64,000 nt of DNA, taken from positions 296,001-360,000 of the forward strand of contig JACVTC010000134.1 in NCBI GenBank assembly GCA_016946835.1. Direction: 5' to 3'. The position numbers and the translations under genes were made by a program. Positions 38,797 to 49,746 of the stretch are shown here, piece by piece. Below the pieces are notes generated by a model. It was not told the DNA's origin and made no database searches. It saw only the letters and a list, made by a program, of their open reading frames with translations. Source of the DNA: Neocallimastix lanati (nom. inval.). Lineage: Eukaryota > Neocallimastigomycota > Neocallimastigomycetes > Neocallimastigales > Neocallimastigaceae. Every line of letters begins with the position of its first letter. Positions within the stretch are counted from its first letter, which is position 1.

Positions 38797-40788
38797 AATA
38801 AAGGTAAAATGGATTGGCTATTCAATTTAAATTATTCTTATATTCAAATATTTTAAAAAAAAATAAAATAAAAAATAATACATTCAAAAAGAACGTATTT
38901 TTTTTTTTTTTTTTTTTTTCATGTTTTGTTAATGTATATCTCATAAATAAACAATATATAAAAAGTTTATTGTTTCTAAAAATTATATATGTAGTACAAA
39001 CTTCATGGCTATAAATTTCTTCTTTTTAAAAAAAAAAAAAATTAACGTATTATTATATTTATTTATATATTATTTATATATTATTTATTATTTATTTATT
39101 TATATATTATATATTATTTATTATATTTATTTATATATTATTTATTATATTTATTTATATATTATTTATTAATTATTATTTATTACTCAATAATTATTAA
39201 TAATAAATCTACAAAATATTAAAGATATATATTATATTTTTATATCATGATTTTAAATTAATTTATATTATAAATAATAATATATATATTAATAATAAAA
39301 ATGAAAAAGATTTAAATCTTTTAATTTACAGTTTTTTTTTTTTTTTTTTTTTTTTTCCTATTGTTAAATTATTATTTTATTAAATTATAATTATATTATT
39401 ATATTGGAATAATATATAATTATGTATTGAATACTTTTCTGTCAATCAATAATTTTTTTTTTTTACTTCCGATTTATACTGCCCTTATTTTCAGCCCCCT
39501 AAGACATGGGAATATTTGAGGTAGTCACAACACTTCCATACGCTTTCACATAGACGGATATTGTCAATCAATAGTATAAATAAAAACAAAATTATTTATA
39601 TATATTGAATGCTAATCTGTCAACCTACTATAGAAATAAATTATGACCAATAAAATTCATTTAATTTCTTTTTAAAAAATTAATAATAAAGAATTAATTA
39701 AAATAAAAAAATTTTTTTAATGGCATAATGAAAGCCAAAAAAATTTTTAACAGTTTTTAAGATCAGTGGATGTCATCCTTAAGATTCCATAATGATAAAA
39801 ACGTAGCATAATATCATAACTCATTTCTCTATTGACTATTGACTAAGCTTACGCTAAAAAAAAAAAAAAAGAAAAGAAAAAAAAAGGAAGAAATAGAATA
39901 TATATATATATTATTTTAGAAAAAATTTTCAATTGAAAAGGGAAAAAAAAGATAATTTTAGAAAAATTCAATTGTAAAAAAAAAAAAAAAGTTCGATTTA
40001 GTCTCAAGGGGGATAGTAATTAAAAATCCAATTGGTAATGTTTAAAAAAGAAAAATTATAATTATTACTATAGTTTATTTTATTCCTTGACTCCAACAAA
40101 AGGAATTTCCTTATAATTTATATTAAATTTCTATTATTAAAGATTCTTTTATAAATAACCATGTAAAAAATATTTAGTTGAATACTTTTTTGTTTGTTTG
40201 TTTACCTTTTAGACCAATTAAAAAAAAATATATTTTATTATGGAGATATATAAAATAATGAAATATATATTTATATATTATAATTTATATATATTATATA
40301 AATTATAAAATAATATTTGATAAACATAATAAATATAGTAAAAAATACATAAAATTAATATATTTATTAATATTATATTAAATTAATATATTAAATAAAA
40401 AAAAATACTTAATATATTATTTAATTTCAAAAATAAATAAAAAATGAATATAATTATGATAAATATAATAATTAATATGAATAAAATTATGTTATCTTTA
40501 ATTTTATATATATTGCTTAAAGAAGGTTTTGTTTTCTTTAAAAAACAATATAGTTTTTAATAAATATTTATAATGGTTTTTAATATTATAAATATTATTT
40601 TAATTTCTTTTGTTATTTATAAAAGTAATAAATAAAAAATAAATTTCTATTTGAAAAAAAAAAAAAAAAAAAATAAGATATACTTTTTTTTTTTTTTTTT
40701 TTAATTATTATTTGATTTTAATTGTTTTTGCATTATTTGATTATGTGTTTGATTTAATTTTTAATTTTGATTTTTTTTTTTTTTTTAA
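38311..40788. other. Spacer between CE4 genes 3 and 4; no gene seen
   Basis: A+T-rich with poly(T) runs and ATTTATTTATATATT-type repeats near 39055-39180. A patch at about 39465-39570 has mixed composition and contains CCTAAGACATGGGAATATTTG, close to the Pro-Lys-Thr-Trp-Glu segment of the receptor, but the frame closes at once on both sides. Nothing firm. Confidence 0.45.
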
Positions 40789-41043
40789 CTACCGCGTTTT
40801 GCTAATGATTTTATTTTTCTCTCTTTATATATATCTGTATATATTTACTGCGTTTTGTTAATGATTTTATTTTTCTCTCTTTATATATATCTGTAAATAT
40901 TTACTGCGTTTTGTTAATGATTTTATTTTTCTCTCTTTATATATATCTATATATATTTACTGCGTTTTGCTAATGATTTTATTTTTCTCTCTTTATATAT
41001 ATCTATATATATTTACTGCGTTTTGTTAATGAATTTATTTTTC
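40789..41043. repeat. 56-bp minisatellite, five copies
   Basis: The core GCGTTTT recurs at 40794, 40850, 40906, 40962 and 41018, exactly 56 bases apart. Each unit also holds TTTTATTTTTCTCTCTTTAT and a TATATATCT stretch. Copies differ by only a few bases. It lies about 350 bases 3' of CE4 gene 4. Confidence 0.93.
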
Positions 41044-41292
41044 TCTTTCTTTTTTTTTTTTTTTTAATTTATTTTTTTTTTCTTTTCTTTCATTTTCTTT
41101 TATATTTATATTTATTTTTTTTTCTTTCTTTTTCTTCTTCTTCATTTTGCGTATCCGTTTATTTGTGTGTATATGTTCTTTTTTTTTTTTTTTTCTTAAT
41201 ATATTTATTGATTTAATCACTTTCATAAAAAAAAAATCCAATATATGGTATAATAACCTCCAGAAGAATAATTCAGTTTTTTAATTTAAAAA

Positions 41293-41323
<31 letters not shown>

Positions 41324-41395
41324 TAGAGTGAGAGAGAGAGAAATAATTTAAAAAAAAAAAAAAAGATAATAAAATTAAAATAAAATAAAAAATAA
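41044..41395. other. 3' flank of CE4 gene 4
   Basis: T/C-rich (plus-strand) pyrimidine tract near 41040-41140, then poly(T), TA runs and a GAGAGAGA run near 41325. There is no gene; it contains the 3' untranslated region of CE4 gene 4. Confidence 0.5.
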
Positions 41396-42728
41396 TTAAT
41401 TTATTATTATTAGTATAATAGAAAATATGCAAAGCATAGCTATGGATAAGAAAGACATTGGTTTTGTAGAAATAATGGATGATGAATCTAAATTTTGACT
41501 TATTGGGTCATCTATAAAATTTAATGGTGAATCAATATCATCATAGTCAGTATTATTGACACTAATATTGTCATTGATATTGTTATTATCATAGTCATTG
41601 ATATTTTCATTGACATTGTTATTGTCATAGTCATCGATATTATCATTATCATTGATACTGTCATTGACATTAATATTGTCATTGATATTGATATTGTTAT
41701 TGTTATCTTCATTATTTTCATTTTCTCGTGCCATATAAACATCAGAATCGCCATCAATTATAGTACCATTTTCAAAAATGACTGCTGATAAATCATTATC
41801 TACATTTTTATCATCAATATAGGTTCTACCTGAAGTGTACATACCATCCTTATCTCCTAGACATTCCGCAACAGTAACGAAACGATAACCTTTTTCTTTC
41901 ATTCCACTTTTTTCAATAATCCATGGTGCAATTTCATTAACAGTATAATTTTGTGAATCATGCATAAGAATAAGATAATTGTCTCTTTCTTCAGCAAAGC
42001 TTTTCTTTAAAAAATCAATAGAATCTTCCACTCTTTGCTCAATTGAACCTGAAGTTTCAAGATCCCAATCATTGGTATCAGTATCCCATTGAATAAGTTG
42101 ATAGCCCCATTTCTCAAGATTTGCTTGACATTTTTCATTGCAATGACCTTTTGGAGCACGGAAATAACGTGGACGATCCCCGGTAATATCTTCAATGAAA
42201 TCATCCATATCCACTAAAGATTTTCTAAATTCATCGTTATCATCAGAAATTTTATGACTGTACGTATGAGAAGCTATTTGAAATCCATGATCGTGAGCTT
42301 TTTTCATAGCCTCTTGATATTCTGAAACATCTTCTGCATAGGGATAATGTAATTTAGCAACATGGAAGAATGAAATCTTTACATCTTGTTTACTAATCAT
42401 GTAATCAATTAAATCATTCGTATATCTATGTGGACCATCATCAAACTATTATTTTTAATAAAATAAAAAGAAATAATAATAATAACAATAATAATAATAT
42501 ATATATAAATAAAAAGCAAATTAGAAAATGTTTACAATATTATAAAAAAATTATATATATATATATAATTTAAATCAATATTTAATATATAATATACATA
42601 ATACATTATGGAAACTTTACAGTTAAAGCTATAGTTTTTGGTTCTGTACATGAATATATAAATTTAGTTTTTACGAAATTAGTAAAAGAAATAATTAAAA
42701 TTATCTCTATAAAAGTTAAATATATCAT
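41396..42728 (-). CDS. CE4 polysaccharide deacetylase 4 with Asn/Asp-rich linker, two exons
   Basis: Fourth paralogue. Exon 1 is 42728-42621 (36 codons, hydrophobic leader then YSCTEPKTIALT). Exon 2 is 42445-41396, beginning FDDGPHRYTN; together 385 residues. The intron sits at exactly the same phase-0 position inside TFDDGP as in gene 3 but is shorter (175 bases). Catalytic Asp38, Asp39, His96 and His100 are present, with RAPKG, WDTDTNDW and LILMHD. The protein is about 70-90 residues longer than its paralogues. The extra length is an Asn/Asp/Ile linker (about 276-341), encoded by an imperfect in-frame repeat at about 41530-41720, between the catalytic domain and the hydrophobic GPI-type tail. 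The linker probably holds the enzyme away from the membrane. Confidence 0.9.
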
Positions 42729-42966
42729 TTTTTTTATTATTATTCTTAGATATATATATTTAAAAAAATTTAACTCTTTTTTTTTTTTTTTTTATTTAAC
42801 TTCTATTAATTTTTGTTTTCTTTTAGTATTTTAAATTTATTTATTTTGTATTATTTTACTTTTTAAAATACAAATATATAATTTATTTCCATTTATTTTA
42901 TTTCTTTTTTTTTTTTTTTTTTTTTTTTTTTGTGTTTTTCTTTTTATTATTTTTTTTTTTTTTATT

Positions 42967-42997
<31 letters not shown>

Positions 42998-44277
42998 TAG
43001 TAAAATATTTCATTTTATATAGGTTTGGTATTAAATTCTAAACATATGTTAAGATTCTATATATATAATATTAAAAATGATTATTATAATATAATAAATA
43101 GAGTTAAGAGAATATAGAATATTAATTTGTTAACTTGATTTTAATATCCAACCTATTAACTTTATGAAACATCCATAAAAAAAAAGAAAAAATAAAAAAA
43201 AAGAAATTTAATTTAAAAATATATTAAAGATTTTTTTTTTTATTTGAAGAATGATAAATATATCATTCAATAATTAATTTTAATATTTGTATTTGATTTT
43301 TTAATCGAAGGTTAAAAAAAAAAAAAAAAAAAAAATAAGAAAATAAAAAAAAAAAGAAATAAAGTAAATGGAAAAAAATTATATATCGTAACTAATAATT
43401 ATTCATAACTCATAATTTATATTCTTTCCTTGCTTTTTTTTTTTTTCACAAACTAAAATAAATGTGAATATTATATTTTTTTTTCTATTTTCTTATTATT
43501 TACTTATTTTTTTACCATAAAATAATTAGTCGTAATAATAATTATAATAGGAATAATACAAAAAATTCATGAATATATTAAATAAGATAAAATAATATTT
43601 TCTTTTTAAATAAATTAAAGTTTAAAAAAAAAAAACACTTTTTATTAAACAAATTTTTTAAAAAATTATTAAAGATTTAAAAAAAAAAAAAAAATTAAAA
43701 TAAAAATTAATAATTAAATTTTATAAAATTAAAAATTAAAATTAAAATTAAAATTAAAGTAGTTTATAGTAGTATTCAATTATTAAATTCATTTTCATTC
43801 TTTTATATATATATCTTTTACTTTTATATTATTATATTAAAAAATTGTATTTAATAATGTAAAATAAAATAAATATACTATAGAATAAGAATAGAAATAA
43901 GAATATTTAATCATTTAATTAAGATAGTTGTTAATTAAATCTTTTATTTAATTTCTTTATTATTAAATAAAAAAATTTTATATATGCCTTTATAAAAAAA
44001 AAAATTTCTTAAAATATTTAATTACTATATAATGAAGAAATAGAAAAAAAAAACATATATATGTATAAATATATATGTAAAATTAATAATTTTTACAATG
44101 ATTTTTTTATTTTTCTATTTCTGTTTTTGTGTTAGTTTTTGTTTTTTGTTTTTTATATAATAATGATAATTGATATATTGTATATAAACAATCATCTCTG
44201 CAATAAATGTATATCTAATAAAATTATAATACTTTATCCTTTTTTTTCTATAATTACAAAAAAATTTATATTTATTC
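42729..44277. other. Upstream region of CE4 gene 4; no gene seen
   Basis: A+T-rich with poly(T)/poly(A) pairs, an AAATT run near 43730-43755 and TA runs. It should hold the CE4 gene 4 promoter. No coding-like frame. Confidence 0.5.
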
Positions 44278-44462
44278 AATTATTTATTATTTATTATTTA
44301 TTATTTATTATTTAATTATTTATTATTTATTATTTATTATTTATTAGTTATTAGTTATTATTTATTATTTATTATTTATTATTTATTATTATTTATTATT
44401 TATTATTTATTATTTATTATTTATTATTTATTATTTATTATTATTTAGTATTTAGTATTTAT
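44278..44462. repeat. TTATTTA heptanucleotide satellite
   Basis: About 25 imperfect copies of a seven-base unit, the complement of the unit at 28288-28468. It lies just outside the copia insertion. Confidence 0.8.
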
Positions 44463-44650
44463 TATTTATAATTATTATATTTATTTATATATAATTTATT
44501 TTAGTTATTATTTATTCTATTATTAATTAATTATTATATATTTATAGTTTATTAATTATTTAACAACCTTTAACTTTTTATTTCCATAAATTTACTTCAT
44601 ATATTAAAATGAGAGTATTACCAAATATGGAATTATTAATTTATTATAAA

Positions 44651-44655
44651 CAAAC
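44651..44655. repeat. Target-site duplication of the copia element (left copy)
   Basis: CAAAC directly precedes the left LTR and is repeated directly after the right LTR at 56904-56908. A five-base duplication is normal for Ty1/copia integration. Confidence 0.85.
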
Positions 44656-44935
44656 TGTTAGAAATTAAGTTTAATATTCCACAAATCTTAATATAATTAA
44701 TTTAATAATAACTTAATTTTATTATATTTATAGGATAAAAATAATTTAATAATAAATGTGATTTAATATTAATATTTAATATTAGAAAATAAATAAGTGA
44801 ATAGAATAAAGTTTTAAAGGATTAGGAGATAAATATAAATTTAATGAATGAAAAATAATAAAAAATAAATAATGTTGAAAAGTGTAAAAAATTAATTAAT
44901 ATATATTAATAAATAAAGTGATTATTAAAACAACA
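44656..44935 (+). repeat. Copia 5' LTR (280 bp)
   Basis: Begins TGTTAGAAATTAAG and ends TTAAAACAACA, so it has the usual TG...CA ends. It matches 56623-56903 over the full length, with one T fewer near position 44732. Confidence 0.93.
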
Positions 44936-44966
44936 GATTAAGAGTCTCAAGCGCTCTTGATTATTA
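44936..44966 (+). other. Candidate primer-binding site of the copia element (half tRNA-Lys)
   Basis: Immediately after the LTR, ATTAAGAGTCTCAAGCGCTC is complementary to a sequence reading GAGCGCTTGAGACTCTTAAT. That looks like the D-stem/anticodon arm of a tRNA-Lys(CUU), with CTCTTAA as anticodon loop. Priming by the 5' half of a tRNA cut in the anticodon region is known for Drosophila copia (initiator Met). The tRNA assignment here is an inference from the arm sequence. Confidence 0.5.
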
Positions 44967-45128
44967 GATAGTTATATATAAATTATTTATTAAATTAGTG
45001 AAGTGTTAAAATAAAAAAAAAAAAGATATTATAAATAAATAAAAATATCACTTAATAAAATAAAGTTAAAGTGAAGTAATTTTTTATAATATTACTAGAT
45101 TGAAGTTAAGTCAAATTAACGAACTAAA

Positions 45129-46148
45129 ATGAACAACGAAAGGAACTCTACAAAGGATATTTTGGATAACTCTAATTTCAAGTTATGGAAACAAGAATTC
45201 TACCTTTTGTTAAAGGGAAAGAAATTAGAGGAGTACATTTTAAAAGAAAAAATTAAAAAAATTCCCGAAAATAAACTAAGTAAAGAACAGAAAAAAAGAT
45301 TAACTTTAGTAGATGGTACCACTGACACTTACTACGAAGAAAGTGTCACAGAAGATATGACTCAGGAAGATTCGTTGGTGAAAGAATATTTAATAAATAG
45401 TATATCTAAGGAGTTGGCAGAAAAATTTGATTTTATAACATTAACTGCCTATGAAATATACAAGTTAATATCAAGTTTGAACGTGAATGATGACAATGAC
45501 TTGATAGAAGAAATTAAAAACTCATTAGAAAAAGAAAAATATACTCCAGGAAAGGATGCATCTCTATCTATTTTTATTTCGAATATGAAAACAAAGTTTA
45601 GGGAACTGAATGTCTTGAAAGCGTCACCATCAGAACAAGAGAAGATAGATTATTTATATAATAGCATACCTGATGATCTTGCTTTAAAATCAAATGCTAT
45701 CAATTTCGAAGGAAATTTTGATGAGTTCTCGGAATTACTTATCAAAACAAATCAAAGACTTATAAAACTTACTGAAAGAAGATTAAAAAGCAGTCTCAAT
45801 AATAATCAATCTAGCAGTTCTGATAATTTACAAGGTGTAAATGAAGATTTATCAAAAAATATTAATACATATCCTAATGGTGCGAAAAATAACGAAAATA
45901 ACTTTGAATCAAATTTTAATAAAGTACACAAAAATAATAATCACAAATATAATAAAAGAAATTATAATAATAAGAATTATCAATATAATCACAGAAAACA
46001 AGATAAAAGTGAGGTAGAATGCTGGAATTGTGGAAAGAAAGGCCATTATGCATCTGAATGTAGAAATAAAAATAACAAAAATAATTATAGGAAATTCAAT
46101 AATAAAGAAGTAAATAAGGGGAGGCATTACATTAAACACAGAAGTTAA
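45129..46148 (+). CDS. gag: Copia Gag (capsid/nucleocapsid)
   Basis: The 339-residue structural protein of the copia element, forming the virus-like particle that packages its RNA. Residues 1-220 are a helical copia-type Gag domain (N-terminal FKLWKQEFYLLLKG, then the KEYLINSISKEL region). An Asn/Lys-rich stretch follows, then one CCHC knuckle: Cys298, Cys301, His306, Cys311 (CWNCGKKGHYASEC). It starts 193 bases after the 5' LTR. The stop lies 22 bases before the first ATG of pol, but the pol frame (+1) is open from 46114, overlapping the end of gag by 35 bases. Pol may therefore be made by a +1 frameshift at GGG-AGG-C (46119-46125). Confidence 0.92.
   Translation: MNNERNSTKDILDNSNFKLWKQEFYLLLKGKKLEEYILKEKIKKIPENKLSKEQKKRLTLVDGTTDTYYEESVTEDMTQEDSLVKEYLINSISKELAEKFDFITLTAYEIYKLISSLNVNDDNDLIEEIKNSLEKEKYTPGKDASLSIFISNMKTKFRELNVLKASPSEQEKIDYLYNSIPDDLALKSNAINFEGNFDEFSELLIKTNQRLIKLTERRLKSSLNNNQSSSSDNLQGVNEDLSKNINTYPNGAKNNENNFESNFNKVHKNNNHKYNKRNYNNKNYQYNHRKQDKSEVECWNCGKKGHYASECRNKNNKNNYRKFNNKEVNKGRHYIKHRS
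46119..46125 (+). promoter_or_regulatory. Candidate programmed +1 frameshift heptamer (gag to pol)
   Basis: In gag frame the bases read GGG AGG C, followed by AT. A slip of the P-site glycine tRNA from GGG to GGA would leave GGC as the next codon in the pol frame, with the A-site AGG, a codon likely to be decoded slowly, causing the pause. This has the form of the Ty1 signal CUU AGG C. It lies inside the 35-base gag/pol overlap. No test of function is possible from sequence alone. Confidence 0.4.
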
Positions 46149-46170
46149 GAAGGAATATAAAGACGAACAT

Positions 46171-49100
46171 ATGAACCAATTTTTTGAAGACTATAATGAT
46201 TCATACTTTGAATCAAATAGTAATTCCTCAATACTTCCCTTCAATAATAAAGATTATTTTATCAATAATTTAAATATAAAAGAAAAAAGCATAAACGAAA
46301 ATAATAAAACTAATGTTAAAATCTTTCCATGGACTTTGGATTCTGGTACTACTTATCATATGACTGGTAATTTAGATCTTTTGGAAAATGAAAAATCTTT
46401 CAAGAAGAAAATTTTCTTTGCAAATGGAGATTTTATTAACTCGAAGTATATCGGTGAATTTTGTGGATATATTAATGATAATAAAATCACATTAAAAAAT
46501 GTTCTATTTGTCCCAGAATTTAAAAGAAATCTAATGTCAGTTGATTGTTTAACTGACAATCATTTTAAAATTATATTTTTTAATAATGATAACAAGAACC
46601 ACGTCTCCATTTATAATAAAAACAATAATAAAGTATGTACTGTATGTTCAAATAATACTAAGACGTATACTATTTGGACATCAAGGGAGAAAATTACATT
46701 TCCAAGTAACAATGGGATATGTAATTACATTGCTGACACAGATAGTGAAAGTCTTTACCTGTGGCATAAACGTCTTGGCCATTTCAATATTAATCATCTC
46801 AGAAACATTCTAACGAAAATAAATACTAAGAAACAATGTGAAATATGTGCTAAGACCAAATTAAAAAATTTTCCATTCAAACATAACGACAATAGAGCCA
46901 GTGAGCCTTTCGAAAGGATACATATGGATACTGTATCTATAAATGATGAATCTCTTTATGGCAATAAGTGTTTCTTATCTATTTTAGATGATTATTCTAG
47001 ATTCGGTTGGATAATTTTTCTTAAATCAAAAAGTGAGGTGTTCAACAAATTTATTTTATGGTATAATAAAATTAAAAATACTTTCAACACTACCATCAAA
47101 TTTCTACGAACGGATAATGGAACTGAATTTACCAATAATTATTTTGTAGATTTTTGTAACAATAATGGTATTTGTCATGAATTTACCATTCCTTATTCAC
47201 CTCAACAAAACGGCAGAATTGAAAGGCTCCACGATACCTTAATTCCAAATGCTCGTGCTATTTTAGAAGAGGCTAAACTTAACCATGTCTTTTGGGAGGA
47301 TGCTATTGACACTATTAATTATATTCACAATCGTATCCCTCATAATGGTATTAACAATTCTATTCCTTATGAATTGTTATATGACAAAAAAGTTGACTTT
47401 TCGAATTTTCGTGTTTTTGGTTGCAAAGTTTTCTTTTACGTTCCAAAGCAATTTCGTAAAAAGCTTTTAAATTCAGCTCTCCCTGGTATCTTTCTTGGCT
47501 ATGATTCTAACCCTTCTGCTTATAGGATTTATGATGTTAATAATAATAAAATTATTCTTTCTCGATCTGTTGTCTTCTTTGAAAACATTCCTGGCAATTG
47601 TGCATCTCCAAAATCTCTTCCTGAATTTATAAATTTTACTCCTTATTATGAAATCGAGGGAGAAGATTTACTTGTTAACGAAGATGGTAATAATGATATC
47701 AAAGATTTTAATAACATTAATAATGATAACAATGATAATGATAATGCTTATGATAATAATAAAGATAATTCAAATAACAATATTAATCAAAATACGAATT
47801 CAACTAATTCTAATGCAACTATAAGTGACAATAATAATAATAATGATAATAGTTATAAACAAGTTAATAATGGTGTTGAAAACGAAAATGTAGATTACTT
47901 TACAAATGACAATGAAAATAATAACAATGAAAATAATAACAATGAAAATAAATACAATGAAAATAATAACAAAGATAATAAGTTTAATAAAATTAATAAT
48001 ATCAATGATAATAATCAAAATAATATACATGAAATCAATAACATTATTGATAAACAGTTGAATTATTCAACAAACGATACAAATAACATCATTAAAAGTA
48101 ATACTGATATTTCAAATTTCAATAAAAATGAAAATAACTATGTCCCTAAAAGAAAATTTATAGATGAAACAGAAAAATTGTATAAAAAATTCAAAATAAC
48201 AAACAACCTGAATTTAAGCAAGTTTGAAGAAAATCAAGAATTAGATCCGCCACTAAGCTTTAAAGATATATTCGGAAGACAGGATGAAAAAGAATGGCTG
48301 AAAGCAGTAGAAGAAGAATTAAATAATATGAAGAATAAAAACGTATATACAATTGTTTCAAATATTCCTAATGGAAAAAATTTAATTTCTAGTAGATGGG
48401 TTTTTAGCTACAAAAGAGATGATAGAGGAAATATAATAAAATATAAAGCAAGATTGGTGGCTCGTGGATTTTCTCAAGTTTATGGAGTAGATTATGAAGA
48501 AACTTTTTCGCCCACGTTAAAGCAAGATTCACTGAGAATCATTACTAATCTTTCAACTTTTTTCAATTTCGAAATGTACCAATTGGATATTAAAGCAGCA
48601 TATCTTAATGCTGAAGTTGATGAAGAATTATATATGGAAATTCCTGACGGTTTTGAAAATAGAGGTTTTTGGAAATTAAACAAAGCAATTTATGGACTAA
48701 AACAAGCCGGAAGGATGTGGAATAATAAAATAAATAATACATTGTTAAACTTAAATTTTGTTAGATCTAAAAGTGAACCATGCGTCTATTATAGAAAGGA
48801 TAATAAAAATAATATCTCATGTATTTTAGCTATATATGTTGACGATATTATAATATCAGGAAAGAAAAATGAAATAAATTATATTAAAACAGAAATTAAA
48901 AAAATATTTGACCTTAGTGACATTGGACCTGTGGATTTCATAATAGGAATAAAATTTATCAAAACAAAATACGGATACATAATGCATCAATTACAATACT
49001 TAAATAAAATTTTGGAAAAATTCGAAATTGGAAAATATAACCAAATATCAAGTTTAACCTTTATTCAAAATGAAGAATTAAGAAAAAGAAAATTTAACTC

Positions 49101-49746
49101 AAAAAAATATATGCAAGCTGTGGGTAGTTTACTTTATTTAGCAATGGGTACGAGACCGGATATTTTATTCGCTACCAGTAAGGCGTCAAGAAAAAATAAG
49201 GATCCAACATATGAAGATTGGATAAATGTTTTAAAAATATTTAGATATTTAAAGGGAACAAAATATTATGGATTAAGGTTTACTGATAATATAAATTTAA
49301 ATGTTTATGTAGATGCAGACTTAGGTGGTGATGAAGAAACTAAAAGGTCCACTACCGGATTCATAATTAATATGGGAAATACACCTATTTCATGGTATTC
49401 AAAGCTTCAACATTGTGTATCGATATCAACTGCAGAAAGTGAATACTATAGTCTAAATGAATGTGCTTTGAAATGTATGTGGTTAAAAAATTTCTTAGAA
49501 GAATTAAATATAAATACAGGGACAATTAAAATTAGAATAGACAATAAGGCTGCAATATACAATAGTGAGAATGAAACAATAAATATAAAATCAAGACATA
49601 TAAGCTTAAGATATCATAAGGTAAGAGAATTAGTAAGCGAAAAGAAAATTAAATTAGATATAACAAAATATTATAATAAATATAATAACACTCAAAAAAA
49701 ACAAAAATTATTTTATTTTTTATTTATTTTTTTTCTTTTATTATAA
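46171..49746 (+). CDS. pol: Copia Pol (PR-INT-RT-RNase H), 3' end interrupted by gypsy insertion
   Basis: Polyprotein of the copia element. Protease: WTLDSGTTYHMTG (Asp57). Integrase zinc motif: His199, His204, Cys223, Cys226. Integrase core: Asp253, Asp315, Glu351 with the standard 35-residue spacing between the last two. An Asn-rich linker spans about 505-655. RT: QLDIKAAYLNA (Asp806) and YVDDIIISG (Asp891, Asp892). RNase H: Asp1048, Glu1089, Asp1124. Native sequence ends at about residue 1162 (base 49658); the remaining codons to 49746 are read from gypsy LTR. The missing C-terminus lies at 56501-56609 and keeps the frame. All catalytic residues remain, so the damage is the insertion. The ATG at 46171 may not be the true start if pol is made by frameshift. 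Confidence 0.93.
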   Translation: MNQFFEDYNDSYFESNSNSSILPFNNKDYFINNLNIKEKSINENNKTNVKIFPWTLDSGTTYHMTGNLDLLENEKSFKKKIFFANGDFINSKYIGEFCGYINDNKITLKNVLFVPEFKRNLMSVDCLTDNHFKIIFFNNDNKNHVSIYNKNNNKVCTVCSNNTKTYTIWTSREKITFPSNNGICNYIADTDSESLYLWHKRLGHFNINHLRNILTKINTKKQCEICAKTKLKNFPFKHNDNRASEPFERIHMDTVSINDESLYGNKCFLSILDDYSRFGWIIFLKSKSEVFNKFILWYNKIKNTFNTTIKFLRTDNGTEFTNNYFVDFCNNNGICHEFTIPYSPQQNGRIERLHDTLIPNARAILEEAKLNHVFWEDAIDTINYIHNRIPHNGINNSIPYELLYDKKVDFSNFRVFGCKVFFYVPKQFRKKLLNSALPGIFLGYDSNPSAYRIYDVNNNKIILSRSVVFFENIPGNCASPKSLPEFINFTPYYEIEGEDLLVNEDGNNDIKDFNNINNDNNDNDNAYDNNKDNSNNNINQNTNSTNSNATISDNNNNNDNSYKQVNNGVENENVDYFTNDNENNNNENNNNENKYNENNNKDNKFNKINNINDNNQNNIHEINNIIDKQLNYSTNDTNNIIKSNTDISNFNKNENNYVPKRKFIDETEKLYKKFKITNNLNLSKFEENQELDPPLSFKDIFGRQDEKEWLKAVEEELNNMKNKNVYTIVSNIPNGKNLISSRWVFSYKRDDRGNIIKYKARLVARGFSQVYGVDYEETFSPTLKQDSLRIITNLSTFFNFEMYQLDIKAAYLNAEVDEELYMEIPDGFENRGFWKLNKAIYGLKQAGRMWNNKINNTLLNLNFVRSKSEPCVYYRKDNKNNISCILAIYVDDIIISGKKNEINYIKTEIKKIFDLSDIGPVDFIIGIKFIKTKYGYIMHQLQYLNKILEKFEIGKYNQISSLTFIQNEELRKRKFNSKKYMQAVGSLLYLAMGTRPDILFATSKASRKNKDPTYEDWINVLKIFRYLKGTKYYGLRFTDNINLNVYVDADLGGDEETKRSTTGFIINMGNTPISWYSKLQHCVSISTAESEYYSLNECALKCMWLKNFLEELNINTGTIKIRIDNKAAIYNSENETINIKSRHISLRYHKVRELVSEKKIKLDITKYYNKYNNTQKKQKLFYFLFIFFLLL
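49654..49658. repeat. Target-site duplication of the gypsy element (left copy)
   Basis: TTAGA directly before the left gypsy LTR recurs directly after the right one at 56496-56500. Removing the insert and one copy restores an uninterrupted copia RNase H frame, which supports this boundary. Confidence 0.85.

Noticed and set aside
39465-39570. Possible relic of a second receptor gene (Pro-Lys-Thr-Trp-Glu)
   Set aside because: Only five or six residues agree and stops lie close on both sides; chance cannot be excluded.
49664-49746. C-terminal codons of copia pol after residue 1162
   Set aside because: They are read from gypsy LTR sequence; the native end lies at 56501-56609.
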